A DNA stretch of 64,000 nucleotides from Gnetum montanum (taxonomy: Eukaryota > Streptophyta > Gnetopsida > Gnetales > Gnetaceae): the NCBI GenBank assembly GCA_015680685.1, contig MNCI01003331.1, positions 123,604 through 187,603 on the forward strand, given 5' to 3'. A program made the position numbers and the translations under genes. Shown in pieces: positions 10,889 through 22,010 of this stretch; the stretch's first letter is position 1; each line of letters starts with the position of its first letter. The notes under the pieces were generated by a model, which saw nothing but the letters and a program-made list of their open reading frames with translations, had not been told where the DNA came from and searched no databases.

Positions 10889-11461
10889 TGTAACAATTGT
10901 GGAAACATGCCTCCTACGTAAACATGGAAAGTTCTAAAAACGATTCAACTTTCTATTGTGATAGCTTTGGACAGCAACATGATAGTTTTCGTTGCCATCC
11001 ATCAGTGGCAATCGATTCATTGTTATCTGATAATGGTCTCATATTTTTCTAATAAATGGTAACTGATTCCGAGGCTTTCGGGTTCTTGATGGGAGAACAA
11101 GGCACGGGAAGCAATTGTAGTATGGCAATCGATTCATTGTTATCTGATAATGGTCTCATATTTTTCTAATAAATGGTAACTGATTCCGAGGCTTTCGGGT
11201 TCTTGATGGGAGAACAAGGCACGGGAAGCAATTGCAGTATAGCAGTTCAAGTCCCTTTCACAGTCGCTTATAGTCTGCATACACCATCACCGCAGAGCGC
11301 CCGTGTGAAAGAAGATCCAGAATATTCAGGCATCAATGGCATCAATGGCTGGAGGTCAGTTCGATCTGTTTTTCAAATTGATTTGTGCATTTTTGTTTCA
11401 TGCACATTTGTAGATTAAGAGATCTGTGTTTACATGCTTCTGCTTGTGCAATCCGGTTTTG
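10889..11461 (+). repeat. 3' LTR of the Copia element, with internal duplication
   Basis: It starts TGTAACAATTGTGGAAAC and matches the 5' LTR with about 16 substitutions, plus a 117-bp tandem duplication absent from the 5' LTR. Similarity stops at CCGGTTTTG (11461), about 22 bases short of the expected LTR end, and no target-site duplicate follows. The right end is therefore truncated or recombined. Confidence 0.88.
11007..11240 (+). repeat. 117-bp tandem duplication inside the 3' LTR
   Basis: GGCAATCGATTCATTG occurs at 11007 and 11124, and the following sequence through GGGAAGCAATTG is repeated nearly identically (tgtagtatgg versus tgcagtatag at the end). The 5' LTR has one copy. Because LTRs are identical at insertion, the duplication most likely arose afterwards. 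Confidence 0.92.
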
Positions 11462-12477
11462 CTTTCCCTTGTGGCATCGTTGGTTTGCTTCGAAAGTTTT
11501 TGTAATGAACATAGTTTATTAGTAAGATTGAGGAAAACCAATCTATCTTATATTGTGATAAAGCTTAGAACTGAAGTGTAAGCTTTCAAGTTTCCAATCA
11601 TGGATAGCTTTGTAACATAACAGCATTGGCTATCTGACTTTGACTGCCATTATTAACAAATTCAGATTAGGCATAATAAGGCTTGGAATGATACACCTTT
11701 GCAAATCTTAAACATAGTAAATGAAACTTAGCGCGTGCAGATTGCAATTTAACAGCAACAGCTTTAAATATATTAATTGAATTTTTAATCTTTCATTTTT
11801 CGAGAATGCATGTAAAAATTATGTACTACGCGTAGAGGAGCAAGTAAAAGTGGGTCAAAAGGACCGCTGTTATTGTCAACAATAACATATATGAATTCAT
11901 TAGACATTTACGGGGCTCCCCTGTTCGTGTATGTAAGCAATCAGCATGGATACTTTTTTTCGTTAATGTTCTTGTTATTGCACTTGGAGCATCTGAAACA
12001 ATATGAATTGGCTGCCTCAGGCAGAGCAATCAATCCCGAAAAGTACGCTGCAATTCCTAAGAAAATTTTGATTTTTTGTTAATTATGAAGGTACTTGTTA
12101 ATAAATTTTACTTTTAAGGGAATGGAGTAAACACTTTTTCTTGAGTACGATTTTTTTACAAGTTTGTTTGTTTTAATTATGAAATTTTTCTAAAAGCTAT
12201 TATAAGATTTAGAGTCTTGTAGAATCGTGGTTCTTTTGAACTCCGTGATAGAGGGTTGCTGTGCGTAGAGAATGATGACGGTTGGTATGCATATGTACCA
12301 TACATTATTTGGCAGCACGTGGTTGCAACACAAAACCCCAGGCGCTGCTTTATTGGGTCATGGACGGAAGCCCAAGCATTCGACAATCAACTCCACATGG
12401 ATGCCTTTCAAGACGAGGTAAGTAGCATACATGAGCCATTTAAATATTATTTCTTATTTTTTTTAAAGAAAATATGA
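11462..12477 (+). pseudogene. Exon-like segments of the same unrecognised host gene (3' side)
   Basis: GC-richer segments resume to the right of the Copia. One at about 11990-12062 reads YELAASGRAINPEKYAAIPK. Another at about 12222-12418 reads GSFELRDRGLLCVENDDGWY through FIGSWTEAQAF and ends DAFQDE^GTAAGT, a consensus splice donor. Between them (11462-11870) I see no coding signal. That these belong to one gene with the segments at 3.2-4.0 kb is inferred from composition, strand and splice-like edges; I do not recognise the family, and there are in-frame stops just upstream of each segment, as expected for exons or for decay. Confidence 0.35.
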
Positions 12478-12755
12478 ACAATGAAATTTAGGTAGCAAAT
12501 GTTATTTTGTGTTTTTTTTACATTCACATGAAATTTTTGTTGTAGAATTATTTCTATAGAGTACATGTTGAAAATCTTACTGAAAATTGAAGCTTTAATA
12601 TATTTAAGGACATAATATCTTTTAGAAAAATATTACATTTTTTTGAAAAATGAAGAAAAAGTGCAAATTGACCAAGTATTAATAAGGGCAACAAAAATAA
12701 ATCATATAAGTTTTTTGATGTAACATTTTAATGTTATCTCAAATAGGTAGTCATA
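12430..12755. other. AT-rich sequence without a recognised feature
   Basis: Nothing recognisable on either strand; homopolymer T and A runs only. Confidence 0.4.
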
Positions 12756-12759
12756 GCAT

Positions 12760-13690
12760 AGAAAAGACAAGAAACATACACAACTCGTCCTTAAAGGCTT
12801 CTAACACGTAATCTACATGTGCACTCTTCTTATGGGAGTTGAATCCATTTTCTACTTTCAATTCTAAGATGATGCAAGCTTAAGCAAGAAGCTTAATACT
12901 TGATTGGAATAGCACCTAAGTGATAGTAACCTTATGCATCTGATTTATTAGATCTAATATGATGTAAATAAAATTATATCATCTTCTAAATTATACCACA
13001 ATTGTAATAAAACCTTTAGATTGACTAACTTGTGAATATACTTAGGATTTTGCTACACTTTACCCTAAGAAATATTCCATTTTCTCAACCATTATATCCC
13101 TTGAAAATACCAACCGTAGTCGAGTCTTGTGAATCCTCATGAAAAAATTAATCAATCTCATGAATCTTTAAGAATTGCTTTAAAGAATTTGTCTTGCCTT
13201 GAGAAGTATAAGCTATGAGTATATACAATGAACTACCACAAGGCTTTTACTCTCTAAGGGTAATAAATCACATTCATATAATACTAGTGAGCAATGTATT
13301 TATATCTTCACCTTTAATTCATTGAGAAAAAAATGCTTTTTGCACCTTTTCAATATCTTTTCAAAGTTTCGCATTAAGTCTAGGTCCCTAAATATATTTA
13401 TACAATACAATAGGATAGATGATAGTTTTAAAAATTTGTTTTCTAACCTTCCAAGCTCAAAGTCCTAAATCTTTGCACTTGCTTTGAAAGTATACAAAAC
13501 CTTAAAACCTCATGCTATTCTTTCTTTAATTGTTCATATAAATGAGACCCAAATATTTAAAAGAATTTGCTATTTGCATTTTGGTATCTCCAACAAAGTT
13601 ATGCTATGTATTTTTTGTACCCCACATCATCAATTAAAAATTAGGTTTTACTCAACTGATTTTAATATGAGATTCTTAAAAGTTTAATTT
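12760..13690 (-). pseudogene. LINE reverse transcriptase 3' remnant
   Basis: Minus-strand translation with two or more frame changes. NSFKYLGS (about 13560-13590) matches the F-K-Y-L-G block that follows the RT catalytic core in plant LINEs. It is followed by PIVLYKYI (R)P, then KDIEKVQKAFF, then LKVK...YECDLLPLESKSLVVV, which corresponds to the W-x-E-I-E-K-x-Q-K-x-F-L-R...E-x-G-x-x-P-I-E segment. Further along (12850-12900) SLHHLRIESRKW resembles the distal region before the C-terminal zinc knuckle. The RT active site itself would be to the right of 13690 and I do not see it. Decayed and truncated. Confidence 0.65.
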
Positions 13691-13960
13691 TAGCATAACT
13701 CAAGCATACGATGTCCATTTTCAACATATGAATAGTCAGTTCTAACATTTTTCACCCTTCTAAACTCAATAGTGAGGTTGGATTTATCATTTGGGTATCC
13801 TATAATTCACTAATATTAGAAATTCAACATTTTAAGCTTTAAGATTTAATGCATAACCCTTGCAGATAGTCTTAAGATCACTATGGCATGTCATTAGTTA
13901 CATTGCGAGAGTCACTATTCTCAAGAGGGTAGATAGGTCATCAAAAATAATATAGTTAAT

Positions 13961-14078
13961 ATTACCAAAAATCAGGTAATGTAATTATATATTACTAAAA
14001 TTAGATAATATTATTTCATATTACTAAAATTATATGATGTCGTTAACTATTACTAAAATTAGATAATATAGTTATTCA
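13961..14078. repeat. Four-copy minisatellite, unit 29-30 bp
   Basis: ATTACTAAAA-type units start at 13961 (attaccaaaa), 13991, 14020 and 14049, giving spacings of 30, 29 and 29. Most units continue TTAGATAAT. Directly after it, 14083-14140 repeats TTGATGTA(G/T)T three times. Confidence 0.8.
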
Positions 14079-14227
14079 ATTGATGTAGTTGATTATTAGT
14101 TGATGTATTAGTTAATGATCAGTTGATGTATTAGTTGGAGAATTAGTTTAAAAAATAGAATAATCTTCAACCGTCAAGAGAAAGGTATATTAATCCACCC
14201 TGCAATCAAAACATAGGGCAAAATAAC

Positions 14228-15370
14228 ATGGAGACTCAAAATCTTGTTTCAACAAGGAGTATGATACTCATGAAGAGAAATGATCTAGAAAAGAATCCAA
14301 GAATAGGAATGAAAGTTGCAACATACAACGTGCTTGTAAGATTCTTAGTGAGTGAGAAACAATATCTGCTATGTCCATCATGGGCCTTGGATTGGCATGA
14401 ATATTGATACCTACATATCGTAGCAAAATTAAAAGATTTGGATGTTGATGTCTTATGTTTACAAGAAGTCTTACCATGGAAATTTTTATATCAATTTCAA
14501 CAAGATTTGGAAAATATGGGATACAAAGGTATTTATAAGCAAAAAGGTTCTTGTGGAAGTTCTTATTTTGAGTTGTACGGATTAGCATATTTTAGAAATT
14601 ACAACATGGATGGTTGTGCAATCTTTTATAAAGAAGCCAAGTTTGAATTGGTACAAAGATTTGAATGGATTTTAGAAAATATGATTTTTGAAATTCTAGA
14701 ACTTCAAAAGATGGGAAAGAAAGAACAATAAAGATTTCAAAAAAATCACATAGCCCTAGAAGTGATTCTAAAAGTTCATCTATTAAGAAGATGTGTATGT
14801 GTGGTTAACACACATTTAATTGCCAAATCAAGATGTTCAGATGTTAGACTTTGTCAAGGAGCATACTTGACTAAGCAAATTGAAGAAAGTTTGAAGAAGA
14901 AGTTATTCCTAAGTTGTACCGATCCAGTTCCATTTATTCTTTGTGGAGACTTCAATGCCAAAGTTGGATGTAGTGTTTATCAATTTCTAAAATATGGATT
15001 TATAAAGGAATCTTTGGAAGATGAACCTAATTTGAAAACAATGTTTCCATTAATTCAGCATGCAACTCCATTAGCTAGTATATATTCTACTTACTTTGAA
15101 TCCTTAGTAGATAAATCAGATTCTAGAATTCAAGAACAGATGATGTTGCTGGATAACACTCATCAAGAATCATAGTTTACAAATTATTCTACAATGATTA
15201 ATGAAGATGGGTCAACAACATTTTTCATTGAGACTTTGGATTATATTTGGTATGATAACCAATTCTTTCAAGTTACCAAGTTAATAGAGTTGATTTTTAA
15301 AAAAATAAGTTGAGAATAATGAAGACCAAGCCTTGCCATCATGAACAAGACCATTTGATTACATACCACT
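14228..15370 (+). pseudogene. CCR4/nocturnin-type exonuclease-endonuclease-phosphatase pseudogene
   Basis: One frame runs from an ATG at 14228 to about 15300 with three stops and no frameshift (TGA near 14406, TAA near 14729, TAG near 15173); the last blocks need a frame change. Domain order fits the EEP fold of CCR4-like mRNA deadenylases: MKVATYNVLV, CPSWALDW, LDVDVLCLQEV (catalytic Glu), MDGCAIFYK, VNTHLIAKS, FILCGDFNAK (catalytic Asp-Phe-Asn), GSTTFFIETLDYIWYDN, and HHEQDHL near 15335 (catalytic Asp-His). The whole domain is present without introns, so it is probably a retro-copied (processed) pseudogene. I cannot tell which CCR4 subgroup it comes from. No poly-A tail is obvious. Confidence 0.85.
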
Positions 15371-15750
15371 TATGGTAGAATTACAGTAACTCCCATCAAT
15401 TCATAAGATTGATCAAGAGCAAGAAGTATCTCACTCTTACTTTTATTTGATGATCTTATTATTTTATTCATTGTTTATTTTATATTTCAATTAGATTAAT
15501 AAAATATCTAAGGAAATGCAAGTTGGGAATAAAAAATTTGTCCTCCCTTCACTTGGATAACTAGATACGATTTGCACATTATGTGACCCTAGTTAGAACT
15601 AATGATTGGTAGTTGGTAGATCTTTAATTCACTTCTTATCATTATCTTGAAAAATGAAGTAAGTATCAAGAAGGTAGTATTAAATTTTCCATATAATCCT
15701 TCTCACATATATCTTATTTGCAGAATAAACAAGAAAACTTCAAGATCAAA
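15371..15750. other. Unassigned AT-rich sequence
   Basis: No coding signal or repeat recognised between the CCR4-like pseudogene and the LTR-element 3' end at 15.85 kb. Confidence 0.4.
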
Positions 15751-15829
15751 GAAGGAATCAAATTATTGGAGCACGAGATCATGAAAGAAAGCATTAGAGC
15801 TAGAAGAAGATAGAGAACATGGACTCATT

Positions 15830-16200
15830 CGAGGACGAATGAAACCTATGGAGGGTAGATTGTTACATTCCCATGTCCAAATGATGTTGTTAATTACTAA
15901 CGATGGTGTCTCTTCATAACAAGTGTTATTGTCATCTTAACAAGACCCAAAAGGGTAGTTGTGATTAAGACCCGAAAGGGCATGTTATAATAATAGATGT
16001 GTCTCTTGAGGTAATGTTTGGGGGTTTGACCTAAGGCATTTATACCTGGGATTAGAGGTTGTGTCAACATGGAGTTGTGAAGCCTGGAGAGGTGAGTAAT
16101 GGGAGCCAGGTGAAGCGGAATAGGAAGTGGACTGGCCATCCCTTCTAGCCAGATTATAGGCCTAACCATAGTGGCAGTGCTAGATTGCCTTTAAGGGATA
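15830..16200 (+). mobile_element. Gypsy-type 3' end: polypurine tract and start of an LTR
   Basis: ATTCGAGGACGAATGAA followed by CCTATGGAGGGTAGAT and then TGTTACATTCCCATG (from about 15871) is the usual arrangement of a Gypsy pol 3' end, polypurine tract and LTR start. The LTR-like part is GC-richer than its surroundings to about 16200. I could not find the matching upstream LTR or the LTR end. Its context, just downstream of the CCR4-like pseudogene, is noted in the findings. Confidence 0.5.
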
Positions 16201-18435
16201 GATGCCAAAGGAAGAAAATGCCAAAGAACACTCTTAGAGCACGATCCAAATACATTTTTCCATATTAATAAAGCATTTTTTTCTTTATTTTTTGGTATTT
16301 TTCCTGTTATTTCCTTTATACATAATGCTAAATATCACTTATATTTTGCATTGGTATATTTTCTTTATATTGTCTAATATATTGTATATTTGAAATTTTC
16401 CATGACATCTCAAGACGAGATGTCATAAGTTTATTCTTAGTTTTATTAAAAAATGAATATCATTATGGCCATGGTAAGAACCTCTTATTATTGAAATAAA
16501 TGGATGGATGTTGTGATCTCACTGTATAAATAATCAGTCCCTTATGACTTGATAACATAGAAAAATCTTCACTTTATTGGACTACATCTTGACTTATTCT
16601 TGGTGTATTTTATTAACAATTAACAAAAAGATGTACATGTAAAAGAAAAACAAAGTATGAAAAATTGTAAAAGATATTAAGAATGAAAAAGATGAAAAGA
16701 ATGAAGAATGTGAAAAGAATGAAAAATTATCAAAGAATTGGAAAAAAAAGTTAAACAATTAAGAAATTTATCAAGAAATTGAAAAGTATAAAAAATAGAA
16801 AAAAAGTATCAAGAAAGTAGAAAAGTAAAAATAAAATGAAAATTCAACAAAGTACCTACATGTCCAGATGGACACCCCCATGACTATTATTAGCATCGGT
16901 CAATCGAAAAAGAAAGAAAGTTGAGGATGTTTGGATAGATTGGGTGGACTCCTAGAAAACATTGGGATGTTTGTGATATGGTTTGACCTATTGGTAATAA
17001 TTTTAAAGCTTAATCTCACTTTTAAAGACCTATTTTATAATTTATCCTAAGAAAAAAAATTTCTGAGATGCACTAACTTATATTTTATTTGAGACCTAGT
17101 TTGAAGAACATTTAGGGCTAATTGTGTACTCTGAAGGCAAATAGGTTTTATTGTAAACATTGATGACATTGATAACAAATTTCATCATAAAGCATAGAGA
17201 GAACTAGGTTTTATTGCAAGGTGAAAATTTCTCTTCTTTTATATCAAGTCTACCTATAATGAAAAGCTTGTTTTTTCCTATAATTTGACAAGAACCATGT
17301 TTTAAAATGCTTACTAGAAAAATGAATGGTTCCAATAATGGACTAGTACTTTGTCTCATTACCTAGTTAAGTTGGACATGAGAAACATAACTTCTTTGGT
17401 TCATTGGTACTTGAAATTTCTTTAACAACCTTGTTGTTACATTTAGATAAGCAGTGTGGGACATCGTATGGTAACTCAAAAGTGCATGAAAAATATGCAT
17501 GTTGTATGTGCATACTATGTGATTAAAATGAATTAGATATGGTTCAATACTGAGACCTGTGATTGATTAGGAGATACATAGTTTGCATGATTATAGGATG
17601 TGGTTTGTAGTATACAAGGTTGAGAAATTTTAGAAAATCCATAATTAAACATTTTTTAGGGATTTAAAGGAATTTTAATTGACTTATGATTTTGGATTTG
17701 CATGCTAAGGCTTTTACTAGTATTCTAATACTTTGCTATTTATAAGATGATGATATTTGTTTGCAAGTGTAATTTTAGTGTATTATATTGAAATATGAAA
17801 TTAAATAGTAGATTTTATAATTGTAGAAACATTATATTTATTTCATGGAAAATAAATATCCTTATTGAAAATCACAAGGAAAAACTAAAGAAGTTTTGGA
17901 ATAATTTTGCTCAAAATTATCCTTTTTAAGTGATTAGACTAGGTATTACAATATTCCATCAATGCAAAGGCTTATATAGCTTTTCTGTCCCTCCAGAACA
18001 TCATCATTCATATCCATCATGCTAGAGTGTACCATCATATGGCATCATTAATTTGAAAGATAAAAAAAGAAAAAAAATATCCATTGCAACACAACCCCAG
18101 TGAAGACCACCATTCCAGAAACATTTGACAGCAACCACCATTCCAAAGGTTATGAGTTACAAGGAGTTGAGATGTAAGTAGTTGGCTGAGAACTGAATAT
18201 GAAAAATTGAAAAAATTTAAAATAAATGTAAATATTCCAAAATCCTTTGTTAATTACAACAAAAAACTATCAATGCCAATTCTATGCAAGCTTTTGTAAA
18301 TGCATTCAAATGATCTAAGAGAAAAATGGTACCAGATTCAAAATGGATAAAAGTGAGTTTACATAAATAGTCATGGTGTCATAATATATATTTATAAATA
18401 TACATACATTGGAGCATAAATAATACAATAGGTTG
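16201..18435. other. Long non-coding stretch with a purine-rich block
   Basis: No protein recognised on either strand. 16620-16860 is a low-complexity A/G-rich block made of GAAAA-, AAGAATGAAAA- and AGAAAA-type words. The rest may include LTR sequence of the element at 15.87 kb, but I have no second copy to prove it. Confidence 0.4.
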
Positions 18436-18439
18436 TAAT

Positions 18440-19360
18440 TCTTTTTAAGCATATTTACTCAGCTTCTCTTTCTCGAGGCCCATCAATAGGTTATATTTTT
18501 GAAGGCATCTCTCACAAATGTACAATCCTTTAGATTTATTAGAAATGAAGCATATTTATACAAGCCCTAGCTAATCTCAACTGTCAAAGTAAGTTCAGTG
18601 TATATTTTAGGAGTCACTCTTCCACTTGTGATACAATTAACAAGAGATGAAACAAAGCATGTGTAGTTCTTCCACACTTGAGGAAACCAATTGGTAAGAT
18701 CTTTGGAATCTATATAGATTAGACCAGCTATTTAAAAATCATACACAAGCAAAAATTTCATTAACTTGAGGAGCATCTTCAAGGCTAACTTCTCCACTAG
18801 TATAGTTTTGGTCTTCCAACTAAGATGTATAAGGATTACAAAGAAGAGGCATTACTGGTCTTGCTTGATTATAACTAATTATGCTACACTCTAGCTAGTT
18901 AGTGTTGAAAATTGAGCTTACTACAAGGTTTATTACATCCACTACTTTGTTGGTCACTCGTTTGCTTTGGATTAAAGATTGCTTGGCAGTATCAACATCT
19001 TCGTAGGACAAAATTTCATGACGGGAAGTATCTACATAAGGATGTGTAACCCATTATTCCATAGAAACATAGGTATCCACAACAACATTGGTTCATTCAT
19101 AGGCAAGCCAATTTAAAATAAGTTGCTAATAATCTATTCTTGATAGAAGACATTTTAGATTCAATGAGTCAAATAGTGGTTTTAAAGATTTTGTTATCAC
19201 ACCAAAAGTTAACAGACACCAAATGGCACATACATAAAAATTAAAATGCAAACAATGTTATCTTCAACATTTTCAAAATATATGGCTATACTTCCTACAA
19301 GGAATGCTACTAGAATATCAATTTTTTACTATAAAATGATTCCACAAAGACCTTTGACAT
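18440..19360 (-). pseudogene. Plant multi-pass membrane protein pseudogene (tweety-like plant family)
   Basis: Minus-strand reading reproduces, in order, conserved blocks of the plant transmembrane family typified by Arabidopsis At2g25270 and At1g71110: a hydrophobic segment (LIFMYVPFGVC, about 19215-19250), then after an intron-like gap VVVDTYVSMEXWVTHPYVDT, LIQSKRVTNKVVDVINLVV, RPVMPLLCNPYTS, YTSGEVSLEDAPQV, and after a frame change GRVTPKIYTELTLTV, GLYKYASFLINLKDCTFVRD (about 18500-18560), AFKNIT. X marks in-frame stops; there are at least six disruptions. The gap between the membrane segment and VVVDT suggests an ancestral intron, so this looks like a genomic rather than processed copy. 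The C-terminal membrane segment is not found to the left. Function in the family is poorly defined (plasma-membrane protein). Confidence 0.7.
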
Positions 19361-19364
19361 TAGG

Positions 19365-19915
19365 TGTGAGAGAGGTAGTAGGGTTGGTGGTGGCCTGCTA
19401 CCTACCCCACTATTCGAGGGCCATGGGGATGCAAGGGTTGTGTCTTTTGAACCATACTAGCATGGTAGTCTCATGCATTAGTAAGAGGAGGCTATGATCT
19501 ACCTCATTATACCACTTGGTAGGACTTTGCCTGGGAGGGTTGCATAGTTCAACTCTACATTGGGGTGTTTAATTGGGTGTGTCATGGGATGTGCTATAGG
19601 ACGGTGCATGCACTCTTTAAAGCATAACACCAACTACCAGCATGTGGTGATGAATATGGAGGGTTCAACTTCTAGTCCCCATAGTGTCCACGTGAGTGGG
19701 GAAAGGGAGTGCTATCAAGCTTGTTTGGATAATGTGCACATTTGATTTGAAACATTGCTCAAGATGCATGCTAATACTAACACATTTTTTTTTGGCATGT
19801 GTTTCAGGATTTTTAATGGTTGAGGCGTATTTCGCTTGAGTTTCATCTCGATTTAGAATCTACTTGGGAAACTCCTAGGGTGCTGAACAATGTTCTAAAG
19901 GACAACATTATTACA
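19365..19915 (+). repeat. Probable 5' LTR of a Gypsy element (3' portion)
   Basis: This GC-richer segment ends ATTATTACA at 19915, two bases before a primer binding site, and is followed by Gypsy gag. The left boundary is not defined. The open stretches at 19246-19497 and 19560-19745 lie in it but resemble no protein. Confidence 0.5.
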
Positions 19916-19917
19916 GA

Positions 19918-19930
19918 TGGTATTAGAGCC
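19918..19930 (+). other. Primer binding site
   Basis: TGGTATTAGAGCC matches the initiator-Met tRNA type PBS (TGGTATCAGAGCC) with one difference, between the LTR-like end at 19915 and the gag ATG at 20069. Confidence 0.75.
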
Positions 19931-20068
19931 TCACACTTTAGTTTGCTAGTAAGACTTTCTCAATAAAGACTTAAGAGGGTTTGTGGTTTGTGAGGTTACC
20001 ATTTTTAACTTTTTCTAGCCACTATTCCTTTGGGGGTAGCCTTGTGCTAAAATTCTCTCTTTGGAAAC

Positions 20069-21820
20069 ATGGAGCCTAATGGACCTAGTGATATGATAGA
20101 AGATTAAGCAAACCCAGAGATTGAGGTTGAGATAGAACTTGGTCAAGACGAGACTAAGTTTTAAACTTTATGGGACCATGTTAAAGCAATTGATGAGGAC
20201 TTAGCCTACCCTGGACTAGAAAATGCAAATGCGATTAATCACATTCTTAAAGATATTGATTTACCACAAGACAAGATGGATCTTCACTCCAAGGACTAGG
20301 TGAAAAAGGTTAAGGTTTTGATCCTAAAAGGTTATCTGGATTGCATGCTTAACCTCTATAAGGATCTATTTGGATCCTTGGAGGAGGCACAAATGAAAGA
20401 ATTTCTAGTTGAGCACCTAATTGGATGAGTGAAATTTTTGGAGGATGTCCTACTGGGGGTAAATTAGGAGCTATCTAACTTGAAAATTGAAAATGCCATC
20501 CTAAAATCCTCCTTGGCAGGACACTTTGCAGAAGAGCCAGTAGCGATGGCTCATATTAAAGCTAGAGAACCAAGTCTTATGATGGTGAGAGGAGTGATGC
20601 TAAAATTAATTCCTTCCTCCATGATGTGGAGCTGTACATGAATACTGGGGGTGTTCCTACAGCCAAAAAGATCTTCACAACATCTCAATATCTCATAGGA
20701 AGTGCTAAGCTATGATGGCTTAGCCTCCTTTATTCTCAAGAAAAGGGTATTGATATAGAAAAGGTAGAGATGCGGGATAGATTTAAGGTAGCATTGATTA
20801 AATAGTTCCACCCAGGGAACTTCAAGTGGGTAGCTAGAACTAAGGTGGAGTCCCTAAAACATTCAAGGAAGTTTGAATATTATATCAATAGCTTCCAAGA
20901 GCTTATGTTGTTGATTCCTAATATGGGAGATCGAGATCACTTCTTCAAGTTTGTAAATGGGTTGTAGCCATGGGTGCAGATGGAATTGTGTTGAAGAGGC
21001 ATTGACACACTCATGGAGGCTATTGCTACTATTGGCACTTTTCCAGACTTTAAGAAAACAAAGCTAGACAAGGGTAAGCCTGGGAAGGGAAAGCATGTCA
21101 CACCCTCCCACTCTCAAAAAATAGATACAAGTTCCATCAAAGGTGAAAACACATTCAAATTAGTTCAGCAAGGTAGTCACTCGATGGGTGGTCCTCCAAG
21201 AAACCATGGCACCTAACAAAAATGTAAAGATATAGAGAGCAAGTGGCAACCTGGGGCCAAGAAGAAACAATTTTGAGAAGGTCCCTTTAAAGGTCTTATT
21301 TAATGCTTCTTGTGTCAAGGAAACCATCTAGCAAGAAATTTCCCCTTGAGCTTAGGAAGGACAAAAAATAGGCAAGGGTAGGCTCTAGGGAGGCAACTGA
21401 TGACTCTTGACTATTGCCCTAACCCATGCCTTCAAATTATAGATGAAAGAACTTATGGGAAATAGTGAAGACTAGCTATTATGATGGAGTTTTCTAATAT
21501 GGTTATGCATAGGTTAGGATCTAGAAGCCCCCAAAATACTAATCTTGATAATTTACATTAAGTTTAATTGGCCCCAATCATTGTGAGCTCAAGTTAGATA
21601 AGTGGTCTCATTGATAATGGAGCCAGCCACAATTACATAGTTCCAACCTTGGTAAGAGACTTGCGACTAAAAATGGAACTAGTCGAAGCCTCTTGCAAAC
21701 TTGATAAGTTCAGACCTCTTAGATGCATCGGGGTGTGTAGCAGTATCCTAGTTCAAGTGGGCTCATGGCAAGGAGTTCTGATTTCTCAATCCTAGGTATT
21801 CAAATGAATATCCAAAGAAT
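20069..21820 (+). pseudogene. Gypsy gag and protease remnant
   Basis: The frame starts MEPNGPSDMIED at 20069 and is broken by many stops and shifts. Later blocks fit retrotransposon Gag: SFLHDVELYMNTGGVPTAKK, YLIGSAKL-stop-W, MRDRFKVALIK-stop-FHP (the usual L-K-x-x-F-x-P block) and KFEYYINSFQELMLLIPNM (about 20570-20925). A CCHC knuckle CFLCQGNHLARNF at about 21305-21343 has Phe in place of the last Cys. An aspartic-protease motif GLIDNGASHNYIV occurs near 21605-21645 (D-N-G for D-T/S-G), followed by the usual downstream protease residues. RT, RNase H and IN are absent: similarity stops about 21820, where an unrelated LTR region begins. Confidence 0.8.
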
Positions 21821-22010
21821 ATGGATAAGAACCTAATATTGTACAAGAAAAGTGGACATCATTAAAGCACATGGAAGATCAAGGTTGTAGACAAGGAATA
21901 ATGCATTCATCATGCAAGAGAAAGCAAAGAAATGTCTTTGGGAAGCTATAGATGCCTTGGTAGATTTAGGATGAACTCAAAGAAAATTTAGAAAGAACTC
22001 TTCAAAAACA

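Larger units (their letters stand above)
4043..11461 (+). mobile_element. Near-complete Copia LTR retrotransposon
   Basis: It has TG-starting LTRs at 4043 and 10889, a primer binding site complementary to initiator-Met tRNA type at 4523, a 2-kb leader, a single gag-PR-IN-RT-RH frame (6539-10600) and a polypurine tract abutting the 3' LTR. By eye the LTRs differ at about 16 positions over about 455 aligned bases, so it is young relative to everything else here but not new. The frame is broken by only two nonsense codons. No 5-bp target-site duplication is found: aattt precedes the 5' LTR, but the 3' LTR loses similarity before a normal CA end. It sits in the presumed intron of the exon-like gene at 3.2-12.4 kb. 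Confidence 0.95.

Noticed and set aside
11462-11870. Continuation of the Copia 3' LTR or a second element
   Set aside because: No similarity to the 5' LTR or leader was found beyond 11461, and no other repeat signature is present.
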